In this document: piece by piece, positions 26,972 through 35,747 of the stretch
How the letters are laid out: every line of letters starts with the position of its first letter
How positions within the stretch are numbered: position 1 is the first letter of the stretch
Source: Bacillota bacterium
GTDB taxonomy: Bacteria; Bacillota; UBA4882; UBA8346
NCBI GenBank assembly: GCA_023400055.1
Contig: JAEXFN010000045.1
Coordinates: forward strand, 73,154-137,153
Length of the DNA: 64,000 nucleotides
Direction of reading: 5' to 3'
Translations under genes and position numbers: made by a program
The notes under the pieces: generated by a model
Databases searched by the model: none
What the model was told of the DNA's origin: nothing
Seen by the model: only the letters and a program-made list of their open reading frames with translations

Positions 26972-28525
26972 ATGTGCAAAATCCTGATCGTGGATGATGA
27001 AAAACTGCTCCGCCAAGGTTTTATACATATGACCGACTGGTCGGAACATGGTTTCCAGATTGCCGGCGAGGCGTCGAACGGTAGCGAAGCGTTGCGGCGG
27101 ATCGAAGAAACCCATCCGGATATCGTGGTCACCGATATCCGGATGCCGGTCATGGACGGTGTCGAACTGACCCGGATCATCAAAACAAGATTTCCAGCCA
27201 TTCAAGTGATCATTTTAAGCAGCTACAATGATTTTGATTATGTCCGGGAAACCTTAAAGCTGGGCGCGTTGGATTATCTCTTAAAACCGAAGATGGAGTA
27301 CAAAGAGTTATTGAACCTGTTGGAAAAGGCGCGCCAAACGATCACCGCTTTGGAAGACCGATCCGTCCAGGAAACTGCTCTTTCCGAGGTCCGGCTGGAA
27401 CACCTGCGCCATATTTTCCTGAAGAACCTGGTTTCCAACGCTCATCCGGAGCGGAGTGCCATTCAGGAAAACCTAAAACGGCTGCGGCTCGATCTCGATG
27501 AATCGGACCTGCTCCTCTTCTATATACTCTTTGACCGAAATATCGATACCATGGAGTACTGCGGGATCGAAACCGATTTGAAGGCTTCCTTTGGCGCTTC
27601 ATTGGCTGCCGGTCCGCTTTTGTATGATGATCAAAGTTACGTACTGCTACTCCAATCCCCTTCCCCGGATGATCCGGCCCGGCAAATCATCGTCCAATTG
27701 CAACGGGACTATGGCGTAAACCTTTGGGTGATCGCCGGCGAACCCTTTGCCGGTTTCGAGAATCTCCATCCGAACTTCCAGCGGCTTTTGGAACTGAGCC
27801 GGTTTTGTTTCTATGAGGAACACAACAAAATGCTGAAGAGCGTCGCTCTGCCGGACTGCGTTTCCGCGGTCGAGTTCGATCCGAAAAAACTGAATCCCGC
27901 CCTCGAAAAGCTGGATTTTAACGCTCTCTACGCGCAAGTGGCGGCGCTCCCGGAAGGAGCGATCGCGGCCGGCCAATATATCGATCCCTATACCCTGAAA
28001 AAATTCTTTTCGGAAGTCTGTTATTACTTGATTCATAAGCTGAACGAATTAAAGCTCGATTCGGAGGAGGTCAATCAAAAGAAGTTCACCTATTTCAAGA
28101 ATCTTGAGACGGCTCATCATTATCACGAGCTATTGCGGATCTTCCGGGCGATCCTGGCCGAGATCGGAACGTTCGCCGCGGCCCAGAAAGAATCCCGCAG
28201 CCCGCTGATCCGCCGGATTATCGATTATATCCAGCAAAACTACGCCGACGACATCTCCCTGAACTCGGTGGCCAAATGCTTTCATCTGAACAAAAGTTAC
28301 CTGTGCCAGCTCTTTAAACAGCAGACTGGGGAGAATTTCAATAATTATCTGATGGCGCTCCGGATTGAAAAGGCCAAGGAACTGTTGCGTGAACCGGAGC
28401 ACAATGTTTATAGCGCGGGCATTGGCGTGGGCTATAGCAACCCCAGTTATTTTGGGCAAGTGTTCAAAAACGCCGTGGGCATGACTCCCTCGGAATACGG
28501 AAAGCTGTTCAGCAAGAAAAACTGA
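26972..28525 (+). CDS. YesN-type response regulator, AraC family; module A
   Basis: 517 residues. An N-terminal receiver (1-120) has Asp55 in VVTDIRMPVMDG as phosphoacceptor and Lys105 in DYLLKPK. A long middle region (about 125-410) has no obvious named domain. The C-terminal AraC double helix-turn-helix (about 415-517) contains VAKCFHLNKSYLCQLFKQQT and VGYSNPSYFGQVFKNAVG. It starts 6 nt after the kinase gene and forms a pair with it. The likely targets are the divergent importer-sulfatase genes. Confidence 0.92.
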   Translation: MCKILIVDDEKLLRQGFIHMTDWSEHGFQIAGEASNGSEALRRIEETHPDIVVTDIRMPVMDGVELTRIIKTRFPAIQVIILSSYNDFDYVRETLKLGALDYLLKPKMEYKELLNLLEKARQTITALEDRSVQETALSEVRLEHLRHIFLKNLVSNAHPERSAIQENLKRLRLDLDESDLLLFYILFDRNIDTMEYCGIETDLKASFGASLAAGPLLYDDQSYVLLLQSPSPDDPARQIIVQLQRDYGVNLWVIAGEPFAGFENLHPNFQRLLELSRFCFYEEHNKMLKSVALPDCVSAVEFDPKKLNPALEKLDFNALYAQVAALPEGAIAAGQYIDPYTLKKFFSEVCYYLIHKLNELKLDSEEVNQKKFTYFKNLETAHHYHELLRIFRAILAEIGTFAAAQKESRSPLIRRIIDYIQQNYADDISLNSVAKCFHLNKSYLCQLFKQQTGENFNNYLMALRIEKAKELLREPEHNVYSAGIGVGYSNPSYFGQVFKNAVGMTPSEYGKLFSKKN

Positions 28526-28707
28526 TCCAAAAGGGCCTTAATCTTCGAACCGAGGATTAATAGCGGATTATCCTATCATCACTTTATTTACATGCTAGAT
28601 TTCAGCACCGAGAAATAGCCTTTCTCGCTTGCGCTCCCCGCTCCGGTCCGTTCGTCCCAAAGCCTGGTCCGGCAGGATCCGCCGTTCTCCTTTCGGGGAT
28701 CGGAACC

Positions 28708-29211
28708 GCCATGTCAGGTATGGTTCTTGGTCCTCTAGGGATGGTCGTCGTCCTTTTAGGGATGAAACATGTCCGTGTTAGGGATGGTCTTCGCCCCTCA
28801 AAGGACGGACGCGTCCGTGTTAGGGATGCCTTGATCCTTGTTAGGGACGGTCTTCGTCCTTGTAAGGTACGTCATGGTCCTTTCATAGGACCAAACCATC
28901 CCTGCATCCCCAAAGACCATCCCTACTTCCCCGGACACCATCCCCGATTTCTTAAGCCGAGTCCTTCCTGATCCGAGAACTCTCCCTATATCGACAAAGA
29001 CCGTCCCCGCATCCCCAAGGCTTGGGGATGCATCCGCAACCGTCGAAGAAACTGTTGCGGGGTTTGGGGAGACTCGATCAGTCTTTGGGGAACCTGCCCC
29101 GGGGTCCCGGAAAGCGTGACGGAGCCGTGGGGAAAGCAGATTAAGAAGTGGGGAAACGTCTTTGATGATCCGCGAAATGTCCCCCGCTCTCCATCTTCGC
29201 TTCCATGCGTC
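28708..29211. repeat. 21-bp tandem array 4 (about 24 units, mixed orientation)
   Basis: From 28729 to 29211 the sequence falls into 23 consecutive 21-bp units with no phase slip; one weaker unit precedes. The first eight carry TTAGGGATGGTC-type cores. The middle ones read CATCCC...CCCCAAAGAC, in the opposite sense. The last ones begin TGGGGA after GTCTTT. So TCCCCAAAGAC near 28910 is the inverse of GTCTTTGGGGA near 29083. Local hairpins include GGTCCT-N5-AGGACC and the palindrome ACGGACGCGTCCGT. The array fills the gap between the converging YesN and sulfatase genes and ends 63 nt from the latter's stop. No other gene or terminator is visible in 28526-29273. Confidence 0.88.
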
Positions 29212-29273
29212 TCAAACGATAACCCTTCATTCCTGCCAAACTCAAAAGCGTGGCTCGGCTGCCATAAAAAATC

Positions 29274-30767
29274 TCAATGCAATCCCCGGGCATTGTAATC
29301 GTTTAATAATCTTGCCTTCTCATTCCCGGTGAGTTTCCGCCCCGGCCGCGCCGGCGCCAAAGCGCCGCCCGCCACCGCCGGATCGTCCTGGCGGCCCGTT
29401 AGAACAGCGACCAGTCTTGCCCGCCATTCATCCGCCATTTGAGGCTGTTTTAAGGCCAGGTTATGCAGTTCGTTGGGATCTTCCTCCAGCTGAAAGAGCA
29501 ATTCAGTGCCGTCTTCCTCATACCAAATATATTTCCAGCAGCCGTCCGTCAGCATCAAAGAACGCGCTCGGCACTCCCCGTGCTCCCCGAGGATGACGTC
29601 CCGGACCTTTCCCGCCGGGCGATGAACCAACGGCCGCAAACTATATCCGTCGATTCCCGGCGGGCTGGCGACACCGGCCAGGTCCAAAATGGTGGGCATG
29701 ATATCCTGAAGCCCGACCACCGAATGATTAACTTGGCCGGGTATCCAATCCTGCCCCATCACTGGATCGAGATCGCCGCGGACCGGTGGAGTGATGATCA
29801 GCGGCACGTGGCAGGAACCCTGCAAAAGACTGCGTTTGGCCCAGAGATGGTGATCGCCCATATTGTCACCGTGATCCGAGCTAAAGACGAACCAGGTGCT
29901 CTCCAGCAACCCTTCCTCCCGCAGCGTGCCGATGATCAGATTAACCCACCGGTCGACCTGCGACATCATTGCAAAGTAGGCCCGGTACGCCAGCTCGATC
30001 TGATGTTCCGACTTTTCAGCGCCCAATTGTTCGGCCAAGTTAACCTGATGCGCGAAGGGCTGGTTGTCGAGCCAGTCCCCCAGCGCCGGCCGGGGCAGCG
30101 CCACGCCTTCATAAAGATACATGTCCCGCAGCAACGGGGTAAACGGCGGGTGCGGCGCGGTGAAGGAAACCCATAAGAACTGTGGGCGGGTCCAATCGCG
30201 GGCCTTAATGGCCTTGCAGGCTTCCCGGCCGATCCACTCGGTCGGATGGAGCTGGTCCGGGAGATGCCACAGGCCGACGTTGATCTCGTTGTTGGCGATT
30301 CCGTTGGTCCAGGCCTGGCCGGGGTATCCCTGTTCGGCCAACCAAATCTCGTAATCGTCGTAGCCGTGGTTTTCACCGTAGGGTTTTCCCAGCGGCCGGC
30401 CCTCTTCGCAGATCAACATGTTTTCAAAGCCGTAATGATAGCGTTCCGGGTACAGATGCCGCTTTCCGACGACCCGGGTCTGATAGCCGGCTCGATGCAA
30501 CAATTCGGGAAGGGTTTCCCGGTTCCGGATCTCAAACCCTTCGTCATAATAGGTTTTGCCGAGGCTATGACCGTCCAGCCCGGTCATCATGATCTGCCGG
30601 GCCGGAATACAAACGGGAGTCGTCGAGTAGGCTTGCGAAAACCGAACGCCCCGTTGGGCCAGAAAATCAATATGCGGCGTCTGAATCGCCCGGTTGCCGC
30701 CGCAACCCAGGAAATCGGCGCGCAAATGATCACAGGTGATGAAGATGAGATGCGGTTTTTGTGACAT
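29274..30767 (-). CDS. Sulfatase, Cys-type (FGly), cytoplasmic; module B
   Basis: 497 residues; AGGAGGG 8 nt before the ATG. The formylglycine site is Cys53 in PVCIPARQIMMTG. Metal ligands lie in IFITCDHLRADFLG and FSSDHGDNMGDHHLWAK, the latter with the conserved His and Lys. No signal peptide is present. It is encoded last in module B, 51 nt after a permease, so it should act on sugar imported by that transporter. It differs clearly in sequence from the module A sulfatase, so the two probably cleave different sulfate positions. Confidence 0.9.
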   Translation of the reverse strand: MSQKPHLIFITCDHLRADFLGCGGNRAIQTPHIDFLAQRGVRFSQAYSTTPVCIPARQIMMTGLDGHSLGKTYYDEGFEIRNRETLPELLHRAGYQTRVVGKRHLYPERYHYGFENMLICEEGRPLGKPYGENHGYDDYEIWLAEQGYPGQAWTNGIANNEINVGLWHLPDQLHPTEWIGREACKAIKARDWTRPQFLWVSFTAPHPPFTPLLRDMYLYEGVALPRPALGDWLDNQPFAHQVNLAEQLGAEKSEHQIELAYRAYFAMMSQVDRWVNLIIGTLREEGLLESTWFVFSSDHGDNMGDHHLWAKRSLLQGSCHVPLIITPPVRGDLDPVMGQDWIPGQVNHSVVGLQDIMPTILDLAGVASPPGIDGYSLRPLVHRPAGKVRDVILGEHGECRARSLMLTDGCWKYIWYEEDGTELLFQLEEDPNELHNLALKQPQMADEWRARLVAVLTGRQDDPAVAGGALAPARPGRKLTGNEKARLLNDYNARGLH

Positions 30768-30817
30768 TGCGTAAACCCTCCTAGCGCGAACTCGATTTAA
30801 TTTCCGGGGAAAAAGGC

Positions 30818-31681
30818 TTATCCTTTAATTCCCGAAGAGATGAGCCCTTTGATAAAGAACCGTTGGGCGAAAAGGAATATGACGGCCAGCGGGGCAATGA
30901 CCACGGTCGTGGCGGCCATCAGCAACTCCCACTGCACCACGTCGTTCCGGAACATCGTTAGGGCCAGCTGGGCGGTACGCATCTGTTCGCTGTTGGTGAT
31001 GATCAACGGCCAGATATAATCGTTCCAAACCGTGGTCAGCTTAATCACTCCCAGACTGGCCATGAGCGGACCGCTTAACGGAAGATAAATCCGGAAATAG
31101 GTCCGCCAGATGTTGCATCCGTCGAGCTCAGCCGCTTCATCCAAAGCTTTCGGAAAATTGAGATAAAACTGGCGGCATAAAAAGATGCCGAAGGCTCCGG
31201 CCATTTGATTGATCATCAAGCCGGGGTAGCTATCGATCCAGCCGGTCCCGCCCGCGCCGAAAAGGTCGTTTCCTCCGGCCAAAGGGATATGCTTCATGAT
31301 GATAAACACCGGAACCATCGTAATCTGCGGCGGAAGCATCAAGCCCAGCATCACACTCATAAAAAGGAAATTCTTGCCGCGAAAATTCAAACGGGCGAAA
31401 GCGTAGCCCGCCATGGAGTTGAAGAATAAACTGAATGCGGTCACACAGGTGGTGACAAAAATCGAATTAAAAAGATAGCGGCCCCAGGTCCCTTGCGACA
31501 AGGCGGTGATGTAATTCTGGAAATGCCATTCGCGGGGCAGCCAATGGAAGACCGCGGTGTTGACCTCCGCCGCGCTTTTCAGGGAAGTCGACAGCATCAC
31601 CAGGAAAGGAATCAGCATCAGAATCGAACCGGCCCATAAGAACAAACTGACAATCACGGTGCTTAATTTATATTTTTTCAT
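30818..31681 (-). CDS. Carbohydrate ABC transporter permease (MalG/UgpE type); module B
   Basis: 287 residues from the ATG at 31681 with GGAG 9 nt upstream; a GTG five codons earlier overlaps that site and is less likely. Six helices are predicted. The EAA loop is LDEAAELDGCNIWRTYFRIY and the C-terminus is ISSGIKG, as in other MalG relatives. It partners the permease encoded 16 nt upstream. The module contains no ATPase. Confidence 0.92.
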   Translation of the reverse strand: MKKYKLSTVIVSLFLWAGSILMLIPFLVMLSTSLKSAAEVNTAVFHWLPREWHFQNYITALSQGTWGRYLFNSIFVTTCVTAFSLFFNSMAGYAFARLNFRGKNFLFMSVMLGLMLPPQITMVPVFIIMKHIPLAGGNDLFGAGGTGWIDSYPGLMINQMAGAFGIFLCRQFYLNFPKALDEAAELDGCNIWRTYFRIYLPLSGPLMASLGVIKLTTVWNDYIWPLIITNSEQMRTAQLALTMFRNDVVQWELLMAATTVVIAPLAVIFLFAQRFFIKGLISSGIKG

Positions 31682-31697
31682 CACGAACCACTCCACC

Positions 31698-32594
31698 TCA
31701 GCCGGCCTCCAGGTCGGCGCCCTGGTTACCGTATTTGAAATTTGTAAAGGTCAAACTAATCGAGACGATTAGCAAGATGGCGGCCATGGCCGAAGCATAG
31801 CCCATTTGGAATTGGGAAAACGCCCGCGCGAAGATTTGATGGACGATGGTGGTGGTGGCATTCATCGGTCCGCCCTGGGTCATTACGTTCACCTGGTCAA
31901 ACACGCTGAAAGACTGGACGCAGGCGATCACGAACAGGAAAAAGGTCGTCGGTTTCAACATGGGAATGGTAATGGTAAAAAACTGCCGGACGGCGGAGGC
32001 GCCGTCCACGGTGGCCGCTTCGTACAGTTCCTCGGGAATTTGTTGCAAACCGGCCAAATAAATGATCATGTTATAGCCGACCAGCTTCCAGAGGCTCACG
32101 GCGATGATGCACGGCAAGGCCAGTTTCAAGTCGAAGAGCCATGAATGGGCAGGAATTCCGAATCCTTTTAAGGCCTGATTGAGCAAGCCGAGCGTCGGAT
32201 CGTAAATCCACAGCCAAACCATGGAAATGGAAACCATCGAGGCCACATTGGGCATGTAAAAAGCGATCCGGTGCAGCCGCTGGCCAATAACTTTCCGGTT
32301 CAGCAACACCGCCAGAATCAGACCGATAATCAGCTGGGGGATGATCACGCCGATGGCGTAGACGAAAGTGTTTCGCGCCGCCACCAGGAATACCGGATCC
32401 TTTACAAGGCGGAGATAATTGGCGAATCCGACGAACTTGCAGGTTTTATAAAGATCGTAATTGGTCAAACTCAAATATAAAGTAATCACAATCGGGATAA
32501 AGACAAAAATGAAGTAAATCAAATAGCTTGGCAAAATCATTAAGTACGCGCCGGCATGCCGGCTTTTTGGCTTGCGGGTCGGTTGAGCGTTCAT
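31698..32594 (-). CDS. Carbohydrate ABC transporter permease (MalF/UgpA type); module B
   Basis: 298 residues; GAGGG precedes the ATG. The first helix is LMILPSYLIYFIFVFIPIVI. The EAA loop reads YEAATVDGASAVRQFFTITI, and MTQGGPMNATTTIVHQIF marks the UgpA type. It is closely similar in layout to the module A and C permeases, supporting a shared origin by duplication of whole importer modules. Confidence 0.92.
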   Translation of the reverse strand: MNAQPTRKPKSRHAGAYLMILPSYLIYFIFVFIPIVITLYLSLTNYDLYKTCKFVGFANYLRLVKDPVFLVAARNTFVYAIGVIIPQLIIGLILAVLLNRKVIGQRLHRIAFYMPNVASMVSISMVWLWIYDPTLGLLNQALKGFGIPAHSWLFDLKLALPCIIAVSLWKLVGYNMIIYLAGLQQIPEELYEAATVDGASAVRQFFTITIPMLKPTTFFLFVIACVQSFSVFDQVNVMTQGGPMNATTTIVHQIFARAFSQFQMGYASAMAAILLIVSISLTFTNFKYGNQGADLEAG

Positions 32595-32614
32595 TATTGA
32601 TCCCTCTTTAAGTT

Positions 32615-32645
32615 AGCGGGAACATCTAAGTTCAATGTTCCCGCT
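32615..32645 (-). promoter_or_regulatory. Intercistronic stem-loop after the binding-protein gene (module B)
   Basis: AGCGGGAACAT-N9-ATGTTCCCGCT is a perfect 11-bp stem between the binding-protein stop (32667) and the permease start (32594). No T run follows. Same position and presumed function as the stem-loop in module A, but unrelated in sequence. Confidence 0.7.
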
Positions 32646-32666
32646 TTACGTTTTTATCGATGGGGC

Positions 32667-33938
32667 TTACTGCATCGCGGCAATTTCATCCTTGAGTTGC
32701 TTGAGATTATCCTTTAAGGCTTCGGCCGGGGTTTTCTTGCCGTAAAAAGCCTCTTGCTGGGCCTGTGGCAAATATTTATAAACATACAGTTGGGACCATG
32801 ACGTCTTGGGCGCGCCCTGCCCGATGGCAATGGCATTCAATAACACCTTATTTATAAAGGGATCGTCCTTAATGTATTGATCTTGTAACGATTTACGCAC
32901 TACCGGACATTTGGTGTCCACATATCGCTGCCACATCTCTTCCTTGCCCATGATGAACTGGATCAAATCCCACGATTCCTGCTTATGTTTGCTCTCGGAA
33001 TTGATGAATAACAGTTCGCAGCCGCTCCAGATGGCCTTGGTCTTCCGTTTCATATCGATGAAGCCGATTTTATCCTTCAACGAAGGATCATTCTTCAATA
33101 ACTGCGCGATCCAGGTCGGTTGCACAATCGACATCGCCGCCTGCCCGGTTGCGAAGAGGCTTTGCTGGTTCTCTTTCGCCTTGGTCTGCTCGATGGCCAC
33201 CTTTTTGTTCTTGAATAAATCGGTCAGATAAGCCAGGGTCTCGACCATTTGCCGGTTGTCGAAGGTCGGCAGGCCCTTTTTATTGAAGATCTGGGCGCCG
33301 TTTTGAATGGCGAAGGGTTGGATGATCTTGATCTCATCGATGGGCATATTCAAACCGGCGCGGGTGATTACATTGCCGTTCCGTTTGGTCAATTTGACGG
33401 CATCCTCGGCCAATTCTTCCCAGGTCGCCGGCGGTTTCTCCGGATCCAGTCCCGCTTCTTTGAAAAAGTCTTTGCGGTAGGCAAATACCGCCGGAGTCGG
33501 ATAAAGCCCCATGCCGTAAATTTTCCCCTTGTAACGGCCCATTTCGTAGATGTTTTCCATGATATCTTTTTTGTCTTTCCAATGGGCAATGTACTTATCC
33601 AAGGGTTCGAACTGTTTCTTGTCCGCCCGGATGGCAATGGCGTTTAAGGCGTGGTGAATAATGTCGGGGCCGGCCCCGCTGGCGAAGGCCGTATTCAGTT
33701 TGGTATCAATCGCATCGCCAAATGGCGCCTCGGCGAATTCGATCTTGATATTCGGATGCTTGGATTCATATTCTTTAAATAATTTCAAATAATAATCGTG
33801 CCAGATAACATCGTTGCCCCCTTTCCAGAATTTGAGGACAATTTGTTTTTCGGCCGCTTGCGAATAAACCCCGCTGCCGATCAAGACGAGGATAGCGACA
33901 AAAACCAACGCGATACTCACTACGCTTTTCCGTTTCAA
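32667..33938 (-). CDS. Sugar ABC transporter substrate-binding protein (family 1); module B
   Basis: 423 residues with a signal peptide (MKRKSVVSIALVFVAILVLIG, likely cut after SQAAE or nearby) and no lipobox. Typical family-1 segments are LKFWKGGNDVIWHDYYLKLF, FFKEAGLDPEKPPATWEEL and TGQAAMSIVQPTW. TTG start with GGGAGGG 8 nt upstream. It lies 282 nt downstream of the YesN gene; that gap probably holds a separate promoter for the importer, so binding protein can be induced independently of the two-component genes. Confidence 0.9.
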   Translation of the reverse strand: MKRKSVVSIALVFVAILVLIGSGVYSQAAEKQIVLKFWKGGNDVIWHDYYLKLFKEYESKHPNIKIEFAEAPFGDAIDTKLNTAFASGAGPDIIHHALNAIAIRADKKQFEPLDKYIAHWKDKKDIMENIYEMGRYKGKIYGMGLYPTPAVFAYRKDFFKEAGLDPEKPPATWEELAEDAVKLTKRNGNVITRAGLNMPIDEIKIIQPFAIQNGAQIFNKKGLPTFDNRQMVETLAYLTDLFKNKKVAIEQTKAKENQQSLFATGQAAMSIVQPTWIAQLLKNDPSLKDKIGFIDMKRKTKAIWSGCELLFINSESKHKQESWDLIQFIMGKEEMWQRYVDTKCPVVRKSLQDQYIKDDPFINKVLLNAIAIGQGAPKTSWSQLYVYKYLPQAQQEAFYGKKTPAEALKDNLKQLKDEIAAMQ

Positions 33939-34220
33939 TTGGCGTCCCTCCCTAAGATTTGTTATCTAAATTTTAGCTTATTTTAACAAAACCCAACACG
34001 AACAGATTTCAGTTGTTTTTTACTTTTATTCAGGTTTTAGGATTGGGAAATCGGATATGCCGAAGCGGCGCGGGTCAAAAGTTCAGAGCCGGAAAAGCAA
34101 CCTAAATCGGGGATGCCCCTAAATGAGGTATACAGCGAAGCGATCTTGATAAAACCAGGACAGAATGGCGGCCGGTAGCTTCAAACGGGCTTCGCGTTGC
34201 CGCAGAGTCCGGAGCTCATT

Positions 34221-35747
34221 TTACGATTTCCTGTACTCAAGCGGACCCTTTCCCAGATGCTTCTTGAATAACCGGGAAAAATAGCTTAAGTTGGGATAAC
34301 CGACCTGTTCCGCGATTTCGTAAAGTTTCAAATGGGTGGTTTTCAATAATTTCTCGGCCGTCTTTAAACGCATCATGACTAAGAAATCGCTGAAATTCTC
34401 GCCGGTCTCCGTCTTGAATCGCTGGCAAAAATAATTGGGGTTTAAATGAACGTGGTTGGCGACTTCCACCAGCGACAGCGGCTCGGCAAAGCGGGATTCG
34501 ATGTATTGAACCGCCTGGAACACCGCAGGTGAATACGAAACTTGGGACTGATTGAAAGAAGCGACGAGCGTATGGACTTTATTTAGCATCCATTCCTTTA
34601 GTTCGCCAAAAGACTGTTGGGATCGCACTTCTTTTTCATTTTCGGAAAAGAAGTGATTCGGAACCGAAATCTCCAGACAGGTTTTGACATAGAACAGTTC
34701 CAGGACCTGGGTACAAAAGCGGAACAACCACTCGGGATCGCGAAACTTTTTTAGCTCGATCAGGTCAAAAACCGCCTGGACTGCTTCCAGGACCGCCGCG
34801 CCGTTTTTGGCTTCGATCTCCCGAAATAACCGTTTTTGAGCCGCCTCAATCTCCCCGAGTCCGCTTTGACGGGTATGGGCGGATTCCGGAAGGACGATAC
34901 AGCCCTCGCCCTGAAAGAACTCCATTTTGACCAGTTCCCGCGCTTCCCGGCAGGCAAGGGGGAGGTTTTCTAAGCCAAAGTAGACTTTGCTGACACCCAT
35001 TGAGCCAGCAACGCAATGTTGAATTGCGCGGCACAACTCCTGTAAGTCGCTGGTTTGCCCGGCTTGGCTGGGATTGCCATGAAGATTCCCGAGGAGAATC
35101 AGCAATTGTTCCGGTTCGAGTTTGAACCAAGCCAGATTTTCAGCGACCGGGCACGCGAAACGCAGTAACGTTTGGTAGGAATGCTCGAAGGGTTCATTGG
35201 GCCGGGGGCGGAAGGCCAGTGAAAACAGGAATCTGGGCGTCAGAAAGATCCGGTTTTCCCTCAACCGGGCCAAAATCAGTTCGGCCGTGCCGAGTTCCCC
35301 CTGCATCAAATCATTCAACAATAAATTTTTATTGACTTCCGCCTGAATCTCCAGCGCCTTCTCGGCCAGCCCTTGTGCTTTACGTCTTTGGGCGATCCGT
35401 TCCAAAAGTTCATTGACTTCCTGCGTTTGAATCTCCGCTTTGATCAGATATCCGGCCGCGCCTTGTTTAATGGCCTCTTTGGCAAAGGCAAAATCGGTAT
35501 AGCAAGTCAACAAGACAATATCGGTCGCCGGGGCAACCGCTTTAATTGTCTTCATCAATTCTATCCCATCCATCACCGGCATTTTGATGTCGGTAAACAT
35601 CAATTCCGGCAGATGCTGTTTGAAGATCTCCAAAGCCTCATTGCCATTGGACGCTTCGAAGATTTGGTGGGAGTGCCTTGCTTTTTCGAGTAAGAAAATA
35701 AACCACTGGCGAATGGGCTGTTCGTCATCGACGACTAAGATTTTCAT
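34221..35747 (-). CDS. YesN-type response regulator, AraC family; module B
   Basis: 508 residues. Receiver with Asp53 in MFTDIKMPVMDG; the conserved Lys103 is in GYLIKAE, where the usual Pro after Lys is Ala. AraC-type DNA-binding region at the C-terminus: VANHVHLNPNYFCQRFKTET and VGYPNLSYFSRLFKKHLG. Its ATG overlaps the kinase stop by 4 nt, so the pair is translationally coupled. Unlike modules A and C, the pair here is upstream of and co-directional with the importer. Confidence 0.92.
   Translation of the reverse strand: MKILVVDDEQPIRQWFIFLLEKARHSHQIFEASNGNEALEIFKQHLPELMFTDIKMPVMDGIELMKTIKAVAPATDIVLLTCYTDFAFAKEAIKQGAAGYLIKAEIQTQEVNELLERIAQRRKAQGLAEKALEIQAEVNKNLLLNDLMQGELGTAELILARLRENRIFLTPRFLFSLAFRPRPNEPFEHSYQTLLRFACPVAENLAWFKLEPEQLLILLGNLHGNPSQAGQTSDLQELCRAIQHCVAGSMGVSKVYFGLENLPLACREARELVKMEFFQGEGCIVLPESAHTRQSGLGEIEAAQKRLFREIEAKNGAAVLEAVQAVFDLIELKKFRDPEWLFRFCTQVLELFYVKTCLEISVPNHFFSENEKEVRSQQSFGELKEWMLNKVHTLVASFNQSQVSYSPAVFQAVQYIESRFAEPLSLVEVANHVHLNPNYFCQRFKTETGENFSDFLVMMRLKTAEKLLKTTHLKLYEIAEQVGYPNLSYFSRLFKKHLGKGPLEYRKS

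Noticed and set aside
28711..28971. 86-codon open frame within array 4
   Set aside because: Follows the 21-bp units only; repeated RDGLRP-type residues are a by-product.
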